Assembly (NCBI GenBank): GCA_037178975.1
Contig: JASJZH010000004.1
Span: forward strand, 10,044,001 to 10,108,000
Origin: Oscheius tipulae
Taxonomy: Eukaryota; Nematoda; Chromadorea; Rhabditida; Rhabditidae
Reading direction: 5' to 3'
Length of the DNA: 64,000 nt
Below the pieces are notes generated by a model. That model did not search any database. It was not told the origin of the DNA and saw only the letters and a program-made list of their open reading frames with translations. The first letter of the stretch is position 1. Every line of letters begins with the position of its first letter. Shown piece after piece: positions 23,752 to 36,111 of this stretch. The position numbers and the translations under genes are program-made.

Positions 23752-26700
23752 TTAGAAGATGGTCTGGACGATATGTTTCCTCTTCTCGTCATAAATAAAC
23801 TTATTGCCAGCGAACATGTCCGATGTGTAGAAGGACTTGACGTTCTCGATGCGAAGCTGTTGAGCCTAAATTCGGGTTTTTGCCAAAAACTGAAAATCTA
23901 TACCTTTTCGAGGAAGTCGCTCTCCGGGACACTGATGCTGGAAATTTGGCCGCCGTTGCCGCCGGAACGGGCGTTCTCGTAGATCATCTGCTCCTTGACC
24001 AGCTGCTTGAGAATGAAGAGTAGAAGCTCGCCAGAAGAACGGTGTGTGGAGAGATGCTTGGCGAAGTGCTGAAAAATTAAGGTTTACACCGGCTATTACT
24101 GCTTTTCCAGGTCAATTGCTTCTTGCAATCTTATCAGCGAATACAATAGGATTTTGATGGGTTCAATCGAGGATCTATGAGTCAGGAGTAATTCAAAAAT
24201 ATCCGTAAGGTACATACTCGAGCGACTACCAGATAGAAGTAGAAAAAGACCAATCCTTTGCCGAAGTAAGAAGTTCGGTGGCTGTTCTAGCATTTCGAAA
24301 GACTTATATCAGACGCAGCTAACTTTCGTCGCCGCTTTTTGGCGTCAAAATGTGGTTAGCCGAAGCAGCTCAACCCTCTATAATCAATGCAAGGGCAGTA
24401 AGGAAAGGCGGCGAAGGCTGTTAAGTTACAAAATCGTGGTTTGGCTGACAAAACACTATCCTTCCAAAGTTCGAACGGTCGTCACATCCTCAGCACAAAG
24501 CAGAACCAGCTGCTCTACTACTGATAGCTAGATTACCAAGCAAATTCAGGTAAGAAGTTCAGCCATTAAATGCTAAAAAGTTCCTTAGTCTACCTTCTTC
24601 ATGGTCCTCATAATCGACGACTTCTGCGTGTTGATGAAACACTCGAGCATGATCTTCGTGGCGCAGGCGACATCATCGTCGTTAACGTAGGGCCGGAGAT
24701 GAAGCTTAGCATGGGCTTCAGATAGACGGATCATCGACTCGACGTGACGAACCGTGATGGCCACGGATCCGGTGGCCTTGGACTCGTTTCTCATCTGGGC
24801 GAAGACGTCTGAGAGGCGCTGCGTGTGTCGCTCGCTCAGTACCGGATGGCATTGCTCCCTCGCGAACAGAATATACTTCTTCAGCAAATCCTGCGGGATC
24901 AGGTGGAGACCCGTTCTCTTGTCCACCTAAAATTTGGATATTAGGTTTGGAAAAAGTGGACTAACCATGGGCTCTTCGTTTTCCTTGTCCCCAAGAGCAG
25001 CTTCGGCTTCCTCGAGAGCCTCAGGATGTAGCTTCATGTGATTTCCGACGACAAACTTGGCCAGACGCTCGTCCTCAACCGGATCCACGGTATCGCGAAC
25101 GACGCAGAGCACGTCAAAGCGGGATAGAATCGGCTCAGTCAGATCGACATTTTCGGCGAAGGTCCGAGTGGGATCGTATCTAAAAAAAAATGTAAAATTT
25201 TTTAGTCATTTCAGTAGTAATTCGCTGCTTCAAAAGTCTAAGAAATATCAACCTTCCGCCGATGGGATTGGCCGCAGCGATGACAGTGCATCGGGCCTGC
25301 AACGACGTGACAATTCCGGCTTTGGAGATAGAGATCGACTGCTGTTCCATAGCCTCGTGGATCGACGTCCTGTCCTGGTCGGACATCTTGTCAAACTCAT
25401 CGATCAAGCAGACGCCCTTGTCGGCCAGGACCATGGCTCCGGCTTCCAGGGTCCACTCGCGAGTGACCGGATGACGCTGCACGTAGGCCGTTAGTCCGAC
25501 GGCCGAGGCTCCCTGTCCAGTGGTCAGGACGGCACGGGGAGCGGTGTGGGCCGCGTAGCGAAGGAACTGCGACTTGGCCGTACCCGGATCTCCACACAGC
25601 AGCACGTTGATGTCACCTAAACACCGTTTTTGAACAGAAACAAAGAAAAACCAACCTCGGAGACGATGCTTGTCGCCGGGATTCTTCGGCTCGCCGCGGA
25701 AAAGAGCCAAGGCGATGGCCTGCTTGATGTCCTCGTGACCATAGACCGAGGGAGCGATTGAGGCGAAGATCCTCTCCGAGATGTGCGGATCCTTTGACAG
25801 ATCACGAATGGCCTTGACGTCCTCGTCACTGAGCTGCTCGCTGGCAATCTTGTCGCGATTCGTGATGTGATTTGCGTGGATGATTGTGCTGAAGACGGGG
25901 AAGCCCTGCTTGTAGTTCATGGCGCCGTCGTAGTTGTTCGTGTAGACGCCAGTCACGTCAATCTCATCGCCTGGCTTGCACGAGTCGCACAGATCTCCAA
26001 GCAAGATGACGTCTTTGGAGCGAGGCAGGCGTCCTGCAGCTACCTTGTTCGGCGATTCCTGGATCGTGATGCGCTGGTAGTTGTGGTAGATTGTCTGCAA
26101 AAGGACGGTTTGACTAGAAATTTAGGGAAACACCCACATTTTCAGTGTTCAGCTCGAAAGGACCTCGGCTCTGACAGCTGGCGCAGTTAGTCGGCTTCTC
26201 CTCCTCGCCTTCGCGCTGCACAATCGGAGCCGTCAGATAGCCACAGGCTACGCAATTGAATCGGACAATGGCCAGCTGGGGAAGAATGCCTGGAAACCAA
26301 TTTTCTTATCAAAAAAAAGCTAAAAGTACCTGTAGTAACGGTGACGACTCCACTGGTCCTGATTAGATTGTTCAGATGGACTTGGCGCAGATTGCGGATG
26401 TCCTCCTCGACCGGCAGGTTGCAGACGCGGACGCGTAAGTCGCCGCAGACCCGCGAGTAGTAGGGATACATGGAGAGGACGACGTCAGTCAGAGCACGGT
26501 CGAGGATCTTGAGCATCTGTGTGGGAGCCTCGGGCAGGAAGTAGACGATGTTCTGCTCTCCATGCTCGTCGGCCAGATCCTGGTAGTCGACCTCAAGGGA
26601 TTCCTTGTTGTCCGAGGCCATCTGCTTGATCGCCTGGAAATATAACGGCTAATAAATGTTCCCCTAGCTTGACGCGTCATAGTCTAAGCAACACTGTGAC

Positions 26701-27674
26701 CGGATAACGCCTCCAATTCGGTCAGAGTCATGAATTGACGACAGCAAAATAAGACAGGCAAACTCACGTTGATGTACTTGGGAAGACGAGTCTCCTTATC
26801 CTTGAAGGCTCGGAGGAAGTTCTTGAATCGGCGCTCGATTTCCCTGGCCACAGCCTCGTCGCTGACATGATCTTTGGCCGACCTTCCGCGCATATTCTCC
26901 AGAATGTCGATAGGGACGTCCTCGGTGCCCATCTCGTCGTCGTCATCATCACGTCGAGGACGGCGGCGTCTTCTGGTGTCCTAAAGACAGAGTCAGCTAC
27001 AATAGAGAAAAGACAACTCACGGAAACATCGTCAGACGCGTCGTAGAAGAGTGCATCGTCGTCGTCAAGACGATCACGCTGAGCCATGGCGCGCTCGGCC
27101 TGTCGACGGGCAGCCATTGACATCTCGGAGAACTCGGAGGCATCGTCGAGGCCGCTCTCCGAGTACTGGTCCAGCTCCGGCTGAGGACGGTAGTCTCTGA
27201 AAAAAAAATGAGGAGTCAGGAACACGATAAGGATATCGTAAGGGTTGGATATGTACTTTTACAGAGGCTAGTAAGCTACTACCAGAGCAGAGCCTCTGCA
27301 GACCTACTGGCTTCTGACATAACTTCTGACACGATTTCAGGACAAGGTACGGGTATAGTACGACAAGAAGGCGGTGTTCCAGCAAGTTGAACGCTATTAC
27401 CACGTCTACAATAGACCACATGGATCTGCTAGCCTCTCGTAACCCTTCGAAGCACCAAAAATAAAAAGAAACCAAAAGAAAGCCAAGCATACCTTTCCAT
27501 GTCGTCTCCAAAGAGATTCTCGCCGTCCTCTTCGTCCTCAACTTCTTCCTCGTTGTTGAAGAGCTCATTGATGACCTCATCATCGTCGTCGATCTGCTGG
27601 CTGAAAGCCGGCTCCTCACCTGAAATTAGACGTAAATTTCCATAAATATGACACTGCTCAGCGTCGGCTAGCAT
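23752..27674 (-). CDS. mcm-2: DNA replication licensing factor MCM2
   Basis: Eleven exons, most with family-supported junctions: 27493-27674, 27022-27196, 26768-26980, 26330-26633, 26138-26289, 25656-26094, 25253-25616, 24966-25179, 24594-24926, 23904-24068 and 23752-23865. The acidic N-terminal tail is typical of MCM2. It is followed by a zinc finger (two CxxC pairs around CVACGYL and CASCQ), Walker [10 protein letters not shown], Walker [10 protein letters not shown], sensor AANPIGG and arginine-finger SRFD. The winged-helix end reads [14 protein letters not shown]. As part of the MCM2-7 hexamer it is a motor of the replicative helicase. The start is uncertain: an ATG at 27674 continues the frame, but an acceptor at 27620 could instead join an upstream exon, for example one starting MSSSRSQEQDEIG near 27796. 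Confidence 0.93.
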
Positions 27675-28546
27675 CAGGTCAATGACAGTGAACGAAAATA
27701 GCGTACAAAAAAATGACGGAGACGAAAGAAAGAAAAATTAAAAACAAAAAAAACTGGCCGATTTCGTCTTGTTCCTGGCTTCTGGAGGACGACATTTCTT
27801 CTGATATTAATCTGGAAAGGCAGATTGCAGAAGATAAAGCAAAAAAAGAAAGATTATTGAAAAGGAACGCGACAGTCTTTTCAAAAGTGTTCTTTATAAA
27901 ATTTACTCGGCATACTGCATTTCAACATATTTTTGGGCATACATTTACATTTTACGGCTCCGAAACCAAAATTGGAGCGAAATAATGAACAAAAAGAGCT
28001 AGGGAAAACCTGAAAATCTAGAAGCGGAAAAAGCAGCCGTTTGAATTTCTTTCGAGCGCGCCAATATTTCGCGGACAATGAAGACAACTCTGACGGGACC
28101 CACGATTACAGTCCTTTAAGCGTTTTTCTACATTCCATTCTTCTTCTTGTTTTCCGTGCTCATTTCTTTTTAATAGACATTCTAGTCACAGAAGATCCTG
28201 GATCAATACTTGAGTGTGTTGAAGACAGTCATCCTGATTTTGGTCGTTAAACAGCCATAAAACTTCGAGTGACAAGAGAGAGAGAGAGAAGCACTATAAG
28301 ATTTGGTAGGAGATTTACAGACACAATTTTCTATTCGAAGTGCTCAGAATCTTGTTTGCCAGCAATGATTAATCAGTTTGAGATTATTTAGACTAGGGCT
28401 GTCCCTTGTTCAGCACTTTTTCCATCTTTATAGTCTATTAAAGCCAAGAAACGAAAGCAAAACTTATTGAAATCGAGAAAATGATCGATTTTCTCATCAT
28501 TTTGGCTTCAAATGTTTCAAAATTGTTCGAAACACATCGCTCAGAC
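27675..28546. other. Intergenic between MCM2 and ILF2
   Basis: About 870 bp between divergent genes. It may hold a first MCM2 exon on the minus strand (start near 27796, MSSSRSQEQDEIG) but no clean donor follows. A gagagagaga run lies near 28275. I see no other supported gene. Confidence 0.35.
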
Positions 28547-29984
28547 ATGGGCATGCCCTACTTCGGTCGACCCATCCCCTTCGACATGCCATTTGTTGGA
28601 CAGCATGGGGATGAGGGTGTCTTCACACAGGTTTGGCGCACTCGTTTCCAAATTTTACCCATTTTTAACAGGAAATAACCTCCTGCGCTGAAAGACTAGG
28701 TGCCAGTCACAAGGAGAAACAGGCAGCTCAGGCCCTCTCGAGCAAAATCAAAACAAAATTGGACCAACTCGTCACAAATCCGGAACTTTTAGAAACTTTG
28801 GTGAGTTCAATGAATGGAAAAAAAGTGTGGCTCAGAAAATAGAGGATGTTTACGAAGTTGGCAGTGTGAAGACGGATACAGCACTGGCTGGTCACTGTGT
28901 GGCCGACATAACCATCATTACTAGTGTCCTTCCTTTTCAAGAAATGATGGAGAGTCTCTCGACTTATCTCATTAGCAGTTTTGGAGATGAATGTGAGTTG
29001 CACAGAGACAGTGACCCAAAAATATGAAGCCAAAGTCTCCAGGTATCTCGTGCTATCCGACAGAGTATGGCTGTCTCGTGACGACTACCGAAGCACAAGC
29101 TAGACTGCTAGTTACGATTACTCCAAACAATGCGTCAGAACTGGAACCTGGTCTTCATTGTGAGTTCTTCTCTACTATACTCTCATCCTCTCGGTTCAGT
29201 GGACGCGAATTTGATGAGGGTTGCCTACCAGGCGGTCAGGCAGACACAGTACATTGAGGGATTGTCGCATCAACCCATTCCGTTGAAGGTAAACTAGCTG
29301 CCTCTCTGTTTCATTTTCACTTGTGACTATTTTGACTTGTTAGATTGACATACTTCGATTGACCACATTGCTAGACCATGACATTGCTTCCAGGAGCTTA
29401 TCCGTGTGGTCAAGGACGTCCGTCGTCGTTTCTCCGGCCTCCACCACCTGAATATTTGGGTTCTTCAGTACCTGTGCTACTTCTCTTTGATGAAAGAGCC
29501 CGAAAGGATTCCCCTTCCCCTCGGACCGGCCTTCCGACGATTTTTCCAGTTGCTCTCAGCCGGAATCTTCCTCCCGAATGCTGCTCCAATGTACGATCCG
29601 GCGGAACCCTCCAGACCTCTGGGTTCGGATCTGACCTTCGAGCAGATGGTAAGGAATAGTGACAACTATAAAGAAGAAGGGTTTAGGACGAGCTCTGTGC
29701 AACAGCTCAAACAATTCTTCGACTCATTTGCAACAAAGGACAGAGCATTGTTCTCGGAGTTTCTAGGCTGGGAAGTGGTGAGTTGTCTCTCTGTCTCTTT
29801 CTGTCTTTCTGTCACTCTGCTTCTTTGTCTCTCTTGAGTGCACACTTCAATTCTAGACGTGACAAAGCAAGATACTCATCTAAGTAACGTCGTTATCCGA
29901 CCCAGTCGTCCAATCTACTGCGAAGAGGACATGAAGCCAAAGTTCTGCGAGGAAGATCTCAAGCTGTTGAGTGTCAGGGAATGA
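28547..29984 (+). CDS. Interleukin enhancer-binding factor 2 homolog (NF45, DZF domain)
   Basis: Eight exons: 28547-28630, 28672-28800, 28836-28992, 29043-29159, 29200-29288, 29394-29648, 29687-29778 and 29857-29984. The protein opens GMPYFGRPIPFDMPF like vertebrate NF45. It carries the nucleotidyltransferase-like DZF domain: YEVGSVKTDTALAGHCVADI, VVKDVRRRFSGLHHL, WVLQYLCYFSLM and RRFFQLLSAGIFLPNAAP. NF45 pairs with NF90-type partners and binds double-stranded RNA complexes in the nucleus; the fold has lost catalytic residues. The ATG lies two bases after a cgctcag acceptor. Exon 7 is followed by an intron with tctctgtct repeats. Confidence 0.9.
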
Positions 29985-30040
29985 TTCACTGTTTTTATTG
30001 TTTATACAGATCTCAAATACAAGTTTTTGTACAGAAGTCG

Positions 30041-30856
30041 CTAGACGTCTTTGGCCTTGAAGATTTGTAGTACCTTAGCCTTGGAGAATTGCTTTGCTGA
30101 AAAAGAGAGAAGTGAAAGAAAGAAGAAATTAAGGTCTCACCCTCTTCAATTCCTAAAGAAAAGGCGTTGCTCTGAAGATGTCTAATGTATTCCATTAGTT
30201 GATCAGGAGTTAGGCGACCAAGTTCTGAAAAGGGAAATGATATCAACATTGAACTTGACTTTTAAGAGTTATCGAGCCAAAACAACGAGCCAAAGAGGAA
30301 AGTGTAAAAAAAAGCATCCGACTCCATTTTTCATACCCACAAAGCCACGTTCTTTTTTGTCATGTCTTACGAAGAGAAAAATGTCTCTAATAGCATGGTT
30401 TTATGGCCAATTCTAGTTTTTATGAAAGCCGCACTTAAGACAATTTGAAGCAGTCAGTGAACTCAAAGCCAAAAAAGTCTGGTTTTCTACTCAAAGCAGT
30501 GAAATCTAGTGTTGTTTCACCAAAAAATAGTTTTAACGGTTCAACCCTGTCCTTATTATCGATTTTTATAATACTCCAAAGTCGAAAAAGTATCGCTAGC
30601 ACATTACCATTGACCAGCTTCACATCTTCCGGTTCCAAATCTGTCCTAAAAGTCGTTGGTCTACCCGTTGGCTGGGCTACCTGAAAACGTCGTGAAAATT
30701 CCTGTTTTAAACTTTTACCTCAATGCTATTCAGATGGTAAACACCCGGTGCGGATTCCTCGAAGGGGTCACCACCGTGCGGAGGATCAATGGTCTCATCG
30801 CAATACAGATTCTCAGCTCGTTTGGGAGGAATAGCGTGTCGAGGAGGGTGGCTCAT
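30041..30856 (-). CDS. lin-52: LIN-52 (MuvB/DREAM complex subunit)
   Basis: Four exons, 30719-30856, 30608-30680, 30141-30224 and 30041-30096, give a 116-residue protein. The C-terminal half reads EDVKLVNELGRLTPDQLMEY, then LQSNAFSLGIEEAKQF and KVLQIFKAK, which aligns well with human LIN52 (ELGSL, LQNLAYQLGLDES, KFLNIL). LIN52 links the MuvB core to pocket proteins, and in nematodes acts in DRM/synMuvB repression. The N-terminal half is acidic and Pro-rich and less conserved. Its 3' end is only 57 bp from the convergent ILF2 stop. Confidence 0.85.
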
Positions 30857-31129
30857 CTAAAATCGGTTTCTGAGTTTACGTTATAAGATTAAAAAGCAGG
30901 AAATGTAGAAAATAGTTTTTTAAATGGCAAAGATCTTGGCCGGCTGCCAGAATAGCAGATGGGGCGCGCTTACTGTGTAAATAATGCAACATATAATCGT
31001 CCGAACATGGCGTTTTAGGCTAAAAAAAAAAGGGGGGATGAGACTCGCAGTCCCAATTTGAAAGGGATCTCAAAACCCAAAGCTTAATGCCGCTACGATA
31101 TTAGCTGATAGACAGCTTAGCCCCTAAGT

Positions 31130-31845
31130 TTGCACGATTCTTGGGGTAAACGATGTTTTGTAGAGTATTTGGATGCAACTGTGAGCCACAATTCATTTTT
31201 TAAACCTTTTAAACAGCCAAAGGAATTAAAAACCACAAAAATAGATACTTATACAGTTGGTGGAAATCATTGTTACACGAAGACAGATTCGGTCTGGAAT
31301 GAGAATTTACAGCTCGTGTGCGCTTGCAGTAGTAAGTCACGATTAGAGCCGAAGATTCAAAGATTGCCGTGGCCACTTCGGTCGACAAGAGATTCAGCGT
31401 CGCATAAAAGATGGCCACTTTATTTTGTCACTCTGTCTCATTTGTGTTTCTGTATAAGCGTCGTGAGCAGGTCAGTTTGTTGAAAAGCAGAATATAAAAC
31501 CCGATCAAATCATAAAATTTTTATTGACCATTGAAATTGTTTACCAGTACATGTTCAGTAACATACAAGAGAGTAAAGTAAGCCTTGAGATCAATAGGCG
31601 CATCAGAATCTCCTTTGTAGCCAGAATTGTCTTTTGGAATTTTAGACGAGATTGGAAAGTAAATGAGATCGTACACAGTACGGATGTTTGAAAAGAGCTG
31701 GATTGGACAAATGCGAAACTCGTCGAAATCGGAGCTCATTATCAAAACATAGATAAGAGCCGCGTGGGCCGGGAAGGAATATAATTGTCCTCGTGGATGT
31801 TTCGTAAGTATAGCGGAAAAAGAAATCCAATTGTTCGCAAGTCAA
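31130..31845 (-). pseudogene. Decayed copies of the 18-kb orphan family
   Basis: At 31521-31830 the minus strand reads LYSFPAHAALIYVLIM, then IQLFSNIRTVYDLIYFPISS and NSGYKGDSDAPIDLKAYF, colinear with the C-terminal third of the orphan protein at 18305-19876. At 31209-31430 there is a second fragment (VAIFYATLNLLSTEVATAIF) matching a more upstream part of the same protein (WFATVGIHVSSAECITAII). The order of the two pieces is reversed relative to the intact gene, and no upstream exons are seen. A repeat copy abuts the first piece at about 31833. This looks like two truncated paralogs, probably non-functional. Confidence 0.5.
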
Positions 31846-32035
31846 GCCAAAACGAGCCAGTTCGGGAGGTAGTACGTTGTTCCTGTCACGGTACCTCGAT
31901 TGGAGGCAATGCGGGTAGGTTGAAGTGGGAGGGACGACAGTTGGACAGAAGGAAATAGAAATCGAGCAGGTTTGGAAGGAATAGGGTTATTACTGACATT
32001 GAGGCCCAAGGGGCGATATCATTACTTGTTGTAGG
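31833..32035 (-). repeat. Dispersed reverse-oriented copy of the lipase-intron repeat
   Basis: Read on the minus strand, this segment matches about 16050-16258 of the tandem array: ccagtaataa, ctgctcgatttct, accttctgtccaactgtcgt and aatcgaggtaccgtgacagg-like blocks occur in the same order. It stops at gacttgcgaacaatt, just before the hairpin of the array unit. It directly adjoins the truncated orphan paralog, so it may mark the breakpoint. Confidence 0.7.
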
Positions 32036-32122
32036 AAACACTACAAAGTATAACTTAAAAAACCTTCATTAGAGCGTTCAATATATGTACAAATAACTGA
32101 AGATGGGCATAGTAATGTCACC

Positions 32123-33526
32123 TTAACGGCGTTTGCAGCATGATCCTCCGCACTGGCTGTAGCCGGAGCTGCACCCACAGCTTCCATTGGATCCGGACGA
32201 GCATGGAACGACGATCTGTGCAGCCTGTTGACAGGTCTGCTGGCAGGTCTGTTGACAGACGGGCTGGCACTGAATCTGGATAGTCTGGGCCTGGCAGGTG
32301 TTCATGCACGTGCTCTGGCACTGATTCTGGCACTGGTTCTGCTGCTGTTGGACGACGATGACCTGCTGAGGCTGTGAGTTTCCGCAGCTGTTCTGAAATT
32401 GCAGAATTTCTCTCTAAACTATTTCAAACTTACGGAGCACTGGTTGTTGCACGAGGAAATGCAGACCGGGGTGGAGCAGGCACTGTTGCACTGGTTGTTG
32501 CAGCTGCTCTGACAGCTATCTCCTGGCTGGGCGACGATCACAATTGGCTGGTTGTTGTTGTTGTTTCCGCAGGCCTGCTGGCAGCTCGGCTGACAGGACT
32601 GAATGCACATGGGGGTCGAGCACGAGCTGGTGCACTGGTTGTTGCACTGAGACTGACAGCTGCTTCCAGAATTGGACTGGACAACAATCACGGGTTGACT
32701 GTTACTGTTTCCGCCACAGACTGGGGCACAGGTCTGTTGACAGTTGCAGTTGTTGGAGCTGCAGGAGGACTGGCAACTGGACTGACAGCTGGAGCAGGAG
32801 TTCTGCTGGGGCACAAGGATGACCTGGGGTTGCTGGTTGTTTCCGCAACAGGACGAGCTCATAGAGTTGCAGCATTGGCGCTTAGCACGAGCGATGGCGG
32901 TCAGGTTCTGGAAAAAGTGTAGACTGTCTGCTACAGTGTGAATGGTAGTAGTCAAGTGAACGGAACATTCCAGTAGCCTGGTAATCTCAAGCGCGCTCCT
33001 AGCCGCTGTGGCCCCACCCGTACTGCCCCCGGCGCACAAGAACTAAGACCTCGCGACACAGGAAAAGGTGCACCTTGTGCGTGCGTGCGTGTGTGTGTGT
33101 TTTTTTTTTCAAGGAACAATGAGTATCAGGTTGTTTAACTGTGTATGAACCGAAAGTCAGAAAGTTTAGAATTTTGAGCCTCTTGGAAATCTTTAGCCGC
33201 AGGTATGTTTCACAGCTGTAAGCTCCCAAAGCCTGTTTTTCTCATGAAGATTGAGGGTCTGTCAAAGTGTCTAAAACGTAGTAGCAGTCAAGTTTTGTTG
33301 TTTCAAAAGTACTGAAAAGAGTCATCGTTGTTAACAGGAATTGTACCTAATTTCTGCCCCCAACTTGGGTAAGGATCGAACGATCTTAGGAAAATAAAAT
33401 AAACGCAGAGTTCCCGAAAAAGAAACAAACCTCATTCTTCGGCTCCTCCTCAGCCGACTCGGCTCCATAAACGCCGGAGATAGCCAAAAGGCAGAAGGTT
33501 GCAACAATGAAGACACGACGAGTCAT
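32123..33526 (-). CDS. Secreted Cys/Gln/Asn-rich protein (ABU/PQN-like)
   Basis: Exons 33431-33526, 32434-32907 and 32123-32392. A signal peptide (MTRRVFIVATFCLLAISGVY) and a short acidic pro-segment precede a Lys-Arg that could be a furin-type site. The mature part is dense in Cys, Gln, Asn and Ser, built from alternating blocks of two kinds: CQxxC/CNNQC runs and a hydrophobic spacer such as QPVIVVQ, QPQVILV, QPIVIV or QQVIVVQQ. The end is CGGSCCKRR. The composition resembles nematode ABU/PQN proteins, which include pharyngeal or cuticle-lining and unfolded-protein-response proteins; orthology is not proven. Intron 1 (32908-33430) is long for this locus. Confidence 0.8.
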
Positions 33527-34348
33527 AGTGTGATGTCTATCAGTGCCCGGCCAATGGCTTTTATATGCCCCACGGACCGGACAATCATCCGGAAATCAAC
33601 GACAACCGCACCCTCTTTAGTCGTTTTTGCCCGGCAGATTGAGTCTAGGATGAGCGCAGTTTCTGTGCAGAGCCTATTTGTTGATCAAACAGAAAGCGAG
33701 CCCGTGGGCATCTTGGAACTGCGATGGGAACGGTTCAAGGAGAAAAAAGACATTTCAACTATTTGGATCCTACCGTTTGATTGGAAACAGCTTATTTGTC
33801 AGTTTGCAAACGCTCTTTTGGTCAACTTTGGTAAAAAAAAAAAAGAGCGACGCAAAAGCTGTCCTCTATATAAGTCAACAAAAACTCAAAGGACAGAATT
33901 GGGCTTTCCTTTTTCTCGTTCGACACTTCCAATATGCCTAGAAAATGTTTGCTGTGTGACATAAATGTTCAAGGTTAGTATATTTGCTTCGTCAAGTTCC
34001 ACTGTTTCTAGGTTCAGGAAAGCGGCAAAGGTTGGAAAAAAAATATCACACTCATCTGTCCTACTATTCTACTAAAAGAAAACTGATGCCAAGAAGCTCC
34101 CTCTGATCGTCGGGGAAACCAAGATGTGTTTCAGTTGTCACTGTTGTGCAGAGTACTTTCTCGAATGTGTTGAAAAATGACAAAACCTTACCGATCTGAA
34201 AAGTTCATTCTATAGCTTGTTGTTTTCTTTCCTCAACCTCTTACGCAAGTTCTTGTCGTTTCCGCGGACTGCCTCGAAAATTAAAGAAGCTCTCTTCCTA
34301 ATCCCTATTATCACCTCCCCGCCAGCTGATAAGAGTCTCTTGACAGCC
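33527..34348. other. Intergenic; possible tiny Cys-motif gene near 33934
   Basis: An ATG at 33934 opens MPRKCLLCDINVQ followed by a perfectly sized 38-nt intron (33974-34011). A later stretch reads MCFSCHCCAEYFLECVEK and stops near 34180. I could not join the two parts in one frame with consensus splice sites, so this is only a candidate. Nothing else is supported. Confidence 0.25.
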
Positions 34349-36111
34349 ATGCTACTGCTTTTTCTTGGTCAGTTCATTCCTTTCCCGAACTTTCCAACCT
34401 AAAGTTCAGGTCTCGTACCACTAGTAGCCTCTCAATGCAGCAAAAACTGGATTTATGACTCTTCCTCACAAAAGTTAGCTCCAAAAACCTTCGAAGCCCT
34501 TAAATTCCCAGATGTTACCTGTTCGTGAATGATGACATGGTTTTTTCTGATGCGGAAAACGAATGCCAGTACCATGGTGGTCACCTGGCCTCAGTCCCAA
34601 ACGCTTTTGTTGGAAGTTTCATCAATGGTAATCTTCCTAACCTTTAAAAAAATGAATGTGTATAGAAAACGCCGACATAGTCTTCCCAAACTCTGAATTT
34701 TGGCTTGGAGGACAGCTGATCGGTAAGAATTGGACATGGACAGATGGGCAGCCTTTTGCTTACACAGCCTGGGCAAATGGTAAGTATCACTTATAATGGA
34801 GAAAACGACCGATTCAGGACAGCCAAATGAGAAGAATACCAAGTATAACTGCACGAGTATGGATACGAACTCGCATCGGTGGTAGTAAGTTCATTTGTTC
34901 TTTGAGTGTCACCCGTACGATTTCGGCATCTCACTCAAATCGATCTTAACCTAGAAACAAGCTCTGGATTTGAAGAGTGATCAAAACATTCGGTCAAAAA
35001 CAGGAATTGAACGTAGTATCAGAAGTATACTGAGCATGAAAGAATTTAACTACAGAATACCTAATAGCGGAAGACCTATGTTAGAGACTCGTCTACTGTT
35101 AGATTTTCAGCGCAGCAGACTGTCTCTACCTTTTCCCCTACGTCTGTGAAGCTGATCCTCCTAGTCATCCGATTGACAATAGTTGTTGTGAATCCGGATG
35201 GACCCAGTATGCTCCAACTACTGACTGTTACAAGGTACGTGGTTACTGTTTATTCTGAACACTTTCCAAACCAAACAGTCATTCTTGTGACTACAAAAAT
35301 TGGCGTATATTTCCCTTTTTACATTCGCTGGTTTATTCTCATCAACTTCTCAGTTATTCCTGACCAGAGCCTGACAGAACAATTGACATCTGACTACTGA
35401 CCTCGTATCTCTGTAAGAACTTGGCAGACCACCTGACAGATCAAAAATGACTGGTTTTTAGTCAACAGTACGTCATCTTTTTCAGCCGGTCGCTTTCTGT
35501 TTGTCAACTTATCCAGGTTATGTACAGCTTTAGGATGTAAAATGGTCTATACCGTACCCAAAACTAACTTTGCCATGACCCAACTGGTCACAGTTAATTC
35601 GTTATAGGTGATGAACACAGTCAAGCCATTTTTCTTTGTATAATAGGCTTTTCAGGTGATCCGTTGGTACGACTGGTACACAGCTAGAAGTGCCTGTCAG
35701 CAACTGAACGCCGACTTGGTCTCCATTCATGACGCTAACGAGAACAACTTTGTGGCAGGTTCTCTATACTTTACTTCCGAACCTACAAGTTAGTTTATCA
35801 GAACTAGCCCGAGCCTCCGTAGCCTTCAACGCCACTGGACAAGTCTGGACTGGTCTCTTCATGGCCAAACACAATATCTGGGAATGGACGGATAAGACGG
35901 ACGTCGGCTATGCTCCCTTCTTGGTCGGACATGTGATTGGGAGTGGAAATTGTGGGATGGTTGGTTTTTAAAGATGAAAGACAAAATCGGGTTTCAGCTA
36001 GTGGCCGACGATATGACAGATATTGCTAATGCCAGACTCTCCTGGATTCCTACGGACTGCTCGATGAAGCTGAGGACGGCTATTTGCAAGTATTCACCCA
36101 GTGCTCGCTGA
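34349..36111 (+). CDS. Secreted protein with two C-type lectin-like domains
   Basis: Nine exons in phase: 34349-34367, 34410-34473, 34512-34627, 34666-34779, 34818-34884, 35111-35234, 35656-35758, 35802-35959 and 35998-36111. A signal peptide (MLLLFLGLVPLVAS) leads into the first domain: CSKNWIYDSSSQKCYLF, ECQYHGGHLASVPNAF, EFWLGGQL, WTWTDGQPFAYTAWANGQPN. The second runs from CCESGWTQYAPTTDCYKVI to TAICKYSPSAR, with LNADLVSIHDANENNF and WTGLFMAKHNIWEWTDKTD. The first domain has a QPN-type loop but lacks a clear WND motif; the second lacks both, so calcium-dependent sugar binding is doubtful, mainly in the second. Nematodes have large CLEC families often linked to immunity. Confidence 0.9.

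Noticed and set aside
30435-30638. 67-codon minus frame overlapping LIN-52 intron 2
   Set aside because: It is the exon at 30608-30680 read through its donor into the intron.
32374-32922. 182-codon plus-strand frame opposite the Cys/Gln-rich protein
   Set aside because: It is the antisense shadow of the CAG/CAA/TGC-rich coding exon; the minus strand has the signal peptide and splice sites.
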